Below, in pieces: positions 4,960 to 7,591 of a stretch of DNA of 7,591 nt (its first letter is position 1; each line of letters begins with the position of its first letter). Where the stretch lies: assembly GCA_003444795.1 (NCBI GenBank), contig DLWR01000087.1, positions 1-7,591 on the forward strand. Direction: 5' to 3'. The stretch comes from Cryomorphaceae bacterium. Its GTDB lineage: Bacteria; Bacteroidota; Bacteroidia; Flavobacteriales; Schleiferiaceae. The translations under genes were made by a program, and so were the position numbers. The notes below the pieces were generated by a model. That model saw only the letters and a list, made by a program, of their open reading frames with translations, was not told where the DNA came from and searched no databases.

Positions 4960-5952
4960 GTGGCGGATAACAACTTCATCGACTACGTCAAGATTTTCTG
5001 TGCCTCTGGAAAAGGGGGAGCAGGAAGTGCGCATTTCTACCGAGCGCGCGGCATTCCCAAAGGAGGCCCAGACGGTGGCGATGGAGGTCGTGGCGGCCAC
5101 ATCATTTTGGAGGGCAACGACCAAATGTGGACGCTGCTTCACTTGAAGTACCGCAAGCATATCAAAGCCTCCATAAGCGGCGGCGGGAGCCGAAACGACC
5201 GCCACGGAGCGGATGGCGAAGACATTGTCCTTCAAGTGCCCTTGGGGACCCTAGCAAAAGACGCAGAGACCGGCGAAGTACTGTGTGAAATCACGGAAAA
5301 CGGACAGCAAATCATTTTGCTTCCGGGCGGTCGTGGCGGATTGGGCAACACCCACTTCAAAAGCCCCACCAACCAGGCGCCGACCTATGCGCAACCCGGC
5401 GAAGACGGGCAGGAAGGATGGTTCATCCTCGAATTGAAGGTCCTTGCCGACGTCGGCTTGGTAGGTTTCCCCAATGCGGGCAAGTCTACGTTGCTCAGCG
5501 TCGTTTCAGCGGCCAAGCCTGAGATTGCCGACTATCCTTTCACCACCTTGGTTCCCAATTTGGGTGTGGTGCAACACCGTGGATACAATTCCTTCATCAT
5601 CGCGGACATCCCTGGAATTATTGAGGGAGCGAGTGAGGGCAAGGGCTTGGGGCACAGATTCTTGCGCCACATCGAACGCAATTCCATGCTGCTCTTTCTG
5701 GTGCCCGCCGATTCGGATGACCATGCCAAGGAGTATGGCATCTTGCTCAGTGAGCTGGAGAAGTACAATCCGGATCTGATCGGGAAGCAGCGCCTTTTGG
5801 CCATTTCCAAAGCGGATATCTTGGACGATGAGCTGAAACGAGAAATTGCCGCAACGCTCCCCAAGGATGTCCCTCACATGTTCTTCAGTTCTGTTTCCGG
5901 GGAGCATCTGCAAGAACTTAAAGACGCGCTTTGGGCTTCGTTGAATCCCTAA
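4960..5952 (+). CDS. obgE: Obg family GTPase (ribosome assembly)
   Basis: Obg is an essential, slow GTPase that binds the 50S subunit, aids late assembly and links ribosome production to stress and nucleotide levels. Residues 1-158 are the glycine-rich Obg domain (GKGGAG at 17-22, [12 protein letters not shown] at 35-46). The G domain follows, with G1 GFPNAGKS (169-176), G2 PFTT (193-196), G3 DIPG (216-219), G4 SKAD (283-286) and G5 SSVSG (310-314). G4 has Ser in place of the usual Asn of NKxD, which appears normal for Bacteroidota Obg. The protein ends soon after G5, so the optional OCT domain is absent. The start is GTG at 4960, 2 bp after the adk stop, giving [12 protein letters not shown], where FxDxVxI is the conserved N-terminus. 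The PAP2 gene appears to start inside its last codons. Confidence 0.97.
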   Translation: MADNNFIDYVKIFCASGKGGAGSAHFYRARGIPKGGPDGGDGGRGGHIILEGNDQMWTLLHLKYRKHIKASISGGGSRNDRHGADGEDIVLQVPLGTLAKDAETGEVLCEITENGQQIILLPGGRGGLGNTHFKSPTNQAPTYAQPGEDGQEGWFILELKVLADVGLVGFPNAGKSTLLSVVSAAKPEIADYPFTTLVPNLGVVQHRGYNSFIIADIPGIIEGASEGKGLGHRFLRHIERNSMLLFLVPADSDDHAKEYGILLSELEKYNPDLIGKQRLLAISKADILDDELKREIAATLPKDVPHMFFSSVSGEHLQELKDALWASLNP

Positions 5953-6497
5953 TTGAACTGGATCAAGCCTGTTTTTTGGCTTGGACCCATTGGGGGCCCG
6001 AATGGGTCAACATCCTATTTCGCGCAGTATCCTCCCATGTCGGCACCTATCTCTTGTTGGGGCTCTTTAGTTTTTGGGCCGTCAAACGCCTATCGGTCCA
6101 TGAAGCGGTCCTGCTTGTCGCCCTCCTAATAGCATCTATCGCCCTTAGCGATTGGCTATCGGTACATGCGTTTAAAGAGGTTTTTCAGCGTTTGCGCCCT
6201 TGCCATGATCCGAATCTATCCGAACGCTTTACCCTCGCGGCCACCCGCTGTGGGGGTTCCTATGGCTTTGTGTCCTCCCATGCAGCGACGATTTGGGCGG
6301 CATGGTCTGTGGTGCGCGCGGCAAAGCCGGCGCGCTGGATGCTCCTGGTGGCGACGCTTTGGGCGGTGGCTGTCTCGTACAGCCGCATCTACCTCGGCGT
6401 ACACTATCCCGGGGATGTCCTCGGAGGAGCTCTCTTGGGGCTATCAGTGGCGCACCTACTGATGGCATGGCGCAAATCGCCTACCTTCCGCGTATGA
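5931..6497 (+). CDS. PAP2-family membrane phosphatase
   Basis: This 188-residue polytopic membrane protein of the phosphatidate phosphatase 2 superfamily probably removes phosphate from a lipid phosphate or pyrophosphate (phosphatidate, undecaprenyl pyrophosphate or similar) at the outer face of the inner membrane. The three superfamily motifs are present: KX6RP as K82..R89-P90; a shortened PSGH as SSH at 115-117 with catalytic H117; and [12 protein letters not shown] (151-162) with R152, H158 and D162. Hydrophobic helices run at about 24-52, 58-80, 118-132, 135-150 and 163-180. The chosen start is TTG 5931, which overlaps obgE by 22 nt. It keeps the amphipathic N-terminus [14 protein letters not shown] typical of these proteins, and no ATG exists nearby. 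The stop overlaps the crcB start in an ATGA. The substrate is not predictable; the start is moderately sure. Confidence 0.88.
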   Translation: MGFVESLIELDQACFLAWTHWGPEWVNILFRAVSSHVGTYLLLGLFSFWAVKRLSVHEAVLLVALLIASIALSDWLSVHAFKEVFQRLRPCHDPNLSERFTLAATRCGGSYGFVSSHAATIWAAWSVVRAAKPARWMLLVATLWAVAVSYSRIYLGVHYPGDVLGGALLGLSVAHLLMAWRKSPTFRV

Positions 6498-6853
6498 TAC
6501 AAGCAGCACTTTGGGTCTTTGTGGGCGGCGGATTGGGTTCTGTAGCACGCTGGGCCTTTGGGCAGATCAGCCGAGGTCTATGGGCGAGTCATGTAGCGTC
6601 CGTCCTGGGAACCATGGCAGCCAATTTTGTAGCCTGTTTGCTCCTAGGCTATGTCCTGGCAAAGCAGCCGCAAGAACGCCAAATGTGGTTTTGGGCAGTT
6701 GGTTTTTGCGGAGGATTCTCCACCTTTTCCACGTTTTCTCAGGAAGTACTTACATGGTTGCGTTCCGGGGACTACGGCTGGGCGCTCGGCTATGTGGGCA
6801 TGTCTTTGCTCGGTGGATTGGCAGGCTTAGTGCTCGGTGCGCGTTGGGCTTGA
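6494..6853 (+). CDS. crcB: Fluoride ion channel FluC/CrcB
   Basis: This 119-residue, four-helix inner-membrane protein forms the dual-topology dimer that lets fluoride leave the cell. Helices lie near 3-23, 33-55, 63-88 and 97-117. Family marks are GGGLGSVARW (11-20, with R19), N44 in helix 2, the GFCGGFSTFSTFS track (70-82) that carries the phenylalanines and central sodium site, and Y100/S104 in helix 4. One position of the usual TTFSTF is Ser (S76). The ATG at 6494 overlaps the PAP2 stop as ATGA, so translation is probably coupled. No fluoride riboswitch is visible upstream: the gene lies inside a run driven from the adk promoter, so expression is probably constitutive. The reading frame continues upstream of 6494, but that part lies inside PAP2 and is not homologous. 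Confidence 0.95.
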   Translation: MIQAALWVFVGGGLGSVARWAFGQISRGLWASHVASVLGTMAANFVACLLLGYVLAKQPQERQMWFWAVGFCGGFSTFSTFSQEVLTWLRSGDYGWALGYVGMSLLGGLAGLVLGARWA

Positions 6854-6891
6854 CCCCTATCCCGCACTCGATGCCCGCTAAATCGTAAAAA

Positions 6892-7591
6892 TTACCGGTA
6901 CAGCAGGACGGTCCCCGTGTATTCCACGGGCGAATCCCCAAAGTCCACAATGAACAAGTGCCAGGCATAGACATCTTGTGGGCTTTCGGCACCTGTGTTT
7001 AGGATTTGGCCGTTCCATTCTTCATGGGCATCCGAACTTTCAAAAACCACTTGGCCCCAACGGTTCGTGATGACCAGACGGTATTCGTTAAAACCAGTCA
7101 CAAAGGGGCGAAAGGAGTCATTTTGACCATCTCCATTGGGGGTGAAAGCAGAAGGAGTCCAAATGTTTAAGACGGGGTTGATTCGGACCCATATGCCCAA
7201 GGTATCCCAACACCCGTATTGATTGACGGCAATGCGTTTGACCTCAAAGCTACCCGTGTCCTGGTACTGGTGGGCAAAGAACGCTGTTTGGGTGTAGAGC
7301 GTGCTGTCGCCCATATCAAAGAAGTACTGCTCGTTGAATAAAAATCCTGAAGCATCTACCGTCACAACCGGGGTGTAAATACTGGTCACGGGAGGAGAAA
7401 CAGTAAAGGTGCTCGATGGGCGCGGATTGACGAGTACCGCATCCGGATAGGACACAAAAATGGTATCAATACAGCCCTCATCCGTCCACATCCAGAGCTT
7501 GACGTCGTAGAGTCCGGCGTTGGTGTAGGTATGGCTTGGCATGGCTTGGTGGGAGGTGTCTCCATCCCCAAAATCCCAGAGGTAATACAGC
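6892..7591 (-). CDS. PKD-repeat surface protein with gliding-motility/T9SS C-terminal domain (partial)
   Basis: The gene runs off the right edge, so only the last 232 codons are present. The frame stays open past the internal ATG at 7542, since the residues before it (LYYLWDFGDGDTS) are a clear PKD strand, so that ATG is not the start. Visible order: PKD repeat 1 (WDFGDGDTS to HTYTNAGLYDVKL); a second PKD-like repeat (FFDMGDSTLYTQ to HQYQDTGSFEVKRI); then the type B type IX C-terminal domain with TPSAFTPNGDGQNDSF, YRLVITNRWGQVVFES, DVYAWHLF and a final GTVLLYR. Such domains direct export across the outer membrane by the type IX system, often of large adhesins or gliding proteins. It is convergent with crcB, 38 bp away. 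The N-terminal function is outside the window. Confidence 0.94.
   Translation of the reverse strand, partial: LYYLWDFGDGDTSHQAMPSHTYTNAGLYDVKLWMWTDEGCIDTIFVSYPDAVLVNPRPSSTFTVSPPVTSIYTPVVTVDASGFLFNEQYFFDMGDSTLYTQTAFFAHQYQDTGSFEVKRIAVNQYGCWDTLGIWVRINPVLNIWTPSAFTPNGDGQNDSFRPFVTGFNEYRLVITNRWGQVVFESSDAHEEWNGQILNTGAESPQDVYAWHLFIVDFGDSPVEYTGTVLLYR

Noticed and set aside
5806..5817. SKAD in place of NKxD at the Obg G4 motif, considered as a lost nucleotide specificity
   Set aside because: From memory of Bacteroidota Obg proteins, Ser at this position (SKxD) is usual in the lineage, so it is not a defect.
6293..6493. Long N-terminal extension of the crcB frame
   Set aside because: It lies wholly inside PAP2 in another frame, encodes no membrane segments or known motif, and the FluC family starts at the MIQAALW position.
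6893..6900. TACCGGTA palindrome at the end of the T9SS protein gene, considered as a terminator
   Set aside because: It has no loop and only 4-bp arms, so no stable hairpin can form, although a T-rich stretch follows on the minus strand.
7531..7550. Tandem ATGGCTTGGC / ATGGCTTGGT decamers
   Set aside because: They lie in frame within the PKD coding sequence, with one mismatch and no third copy; a 10-bp duplication would break the frame, so this is more likely chance than an element.

Overview
The window looks like ordinary chromosomal DNA of a Bacteroidota bacterium, most probably a Flavobacteriales-like marine lineage with a fairly balanced GC content. Three things point there: (i) promoter -7 boxes of the TAnnTTTG type (TACCTTTG or TATCTTTG) just upstream of four genes, (ii) almost no Shine-Dalgarno sequences, and (iii) a PKD-repeat protein ending in a gliding-motility/type IX secretion C-terminal domain. 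No tRNA, rRNA, CRISPR array, insertion sequence or phage gene was seen.

Layout. 1-90 is the 3' end of an FKBP-type prolyl isomerase gene, followed by a terminator-like hairpin. 195-1376 (+) holds a cyclophilin-FKBP fusion isomerase and, 3 bp later, an 81-residue SemiSWEET sugar transporter. This pair is bracketed by two arrays of a CTAG-containing 8-bp repeat in opposite orientation, which share a perfect 14-bp inverted repeat. 1527-2912 (-) is class II fumarase, convergent with the pair. 2982-3146 (+) is a 54-residue membrane protein divergent from fumarase. A bidirectional terminator (3163-3195) separates it from the convergent mannose-1-phosphate guanylyltransferase (3227-4312, -). Divergent from that gene, 4385-6853 (+) is a compressed run: adenylate kinase, Obg GTPase, PAP2 phosphatase and a FluC/CrcB fluoride channel, with junctions of +2, -22 and -4 nt. 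6892-7591 (-) is the C-terminal part of a secreted, type IX-exported surface protein that continues past the window edge.

How the genes fit together. Most of the content is housekeeping: protein folding, the TCA cycle, GDP-mannose supply for surface glycans, adenylate balance and ribosome assembly. Regulatory architecture is compact. Two divergent gene pairs have -7 boxes so close (18 and 26 bp apart) that RNA polymerase probably cannot occupy both. Two genes (the fusion isomerase and fumarase) have near-identical TA-box/start regions in which the box ends 5 bp before ATG, suggesting leaderless mRNAs.

No clearly novel enzymatic system is visible. The least explained signals are the inverted octamer arrays around the isomerase-SemiSWEET pair and the overlapping divergent promoters.
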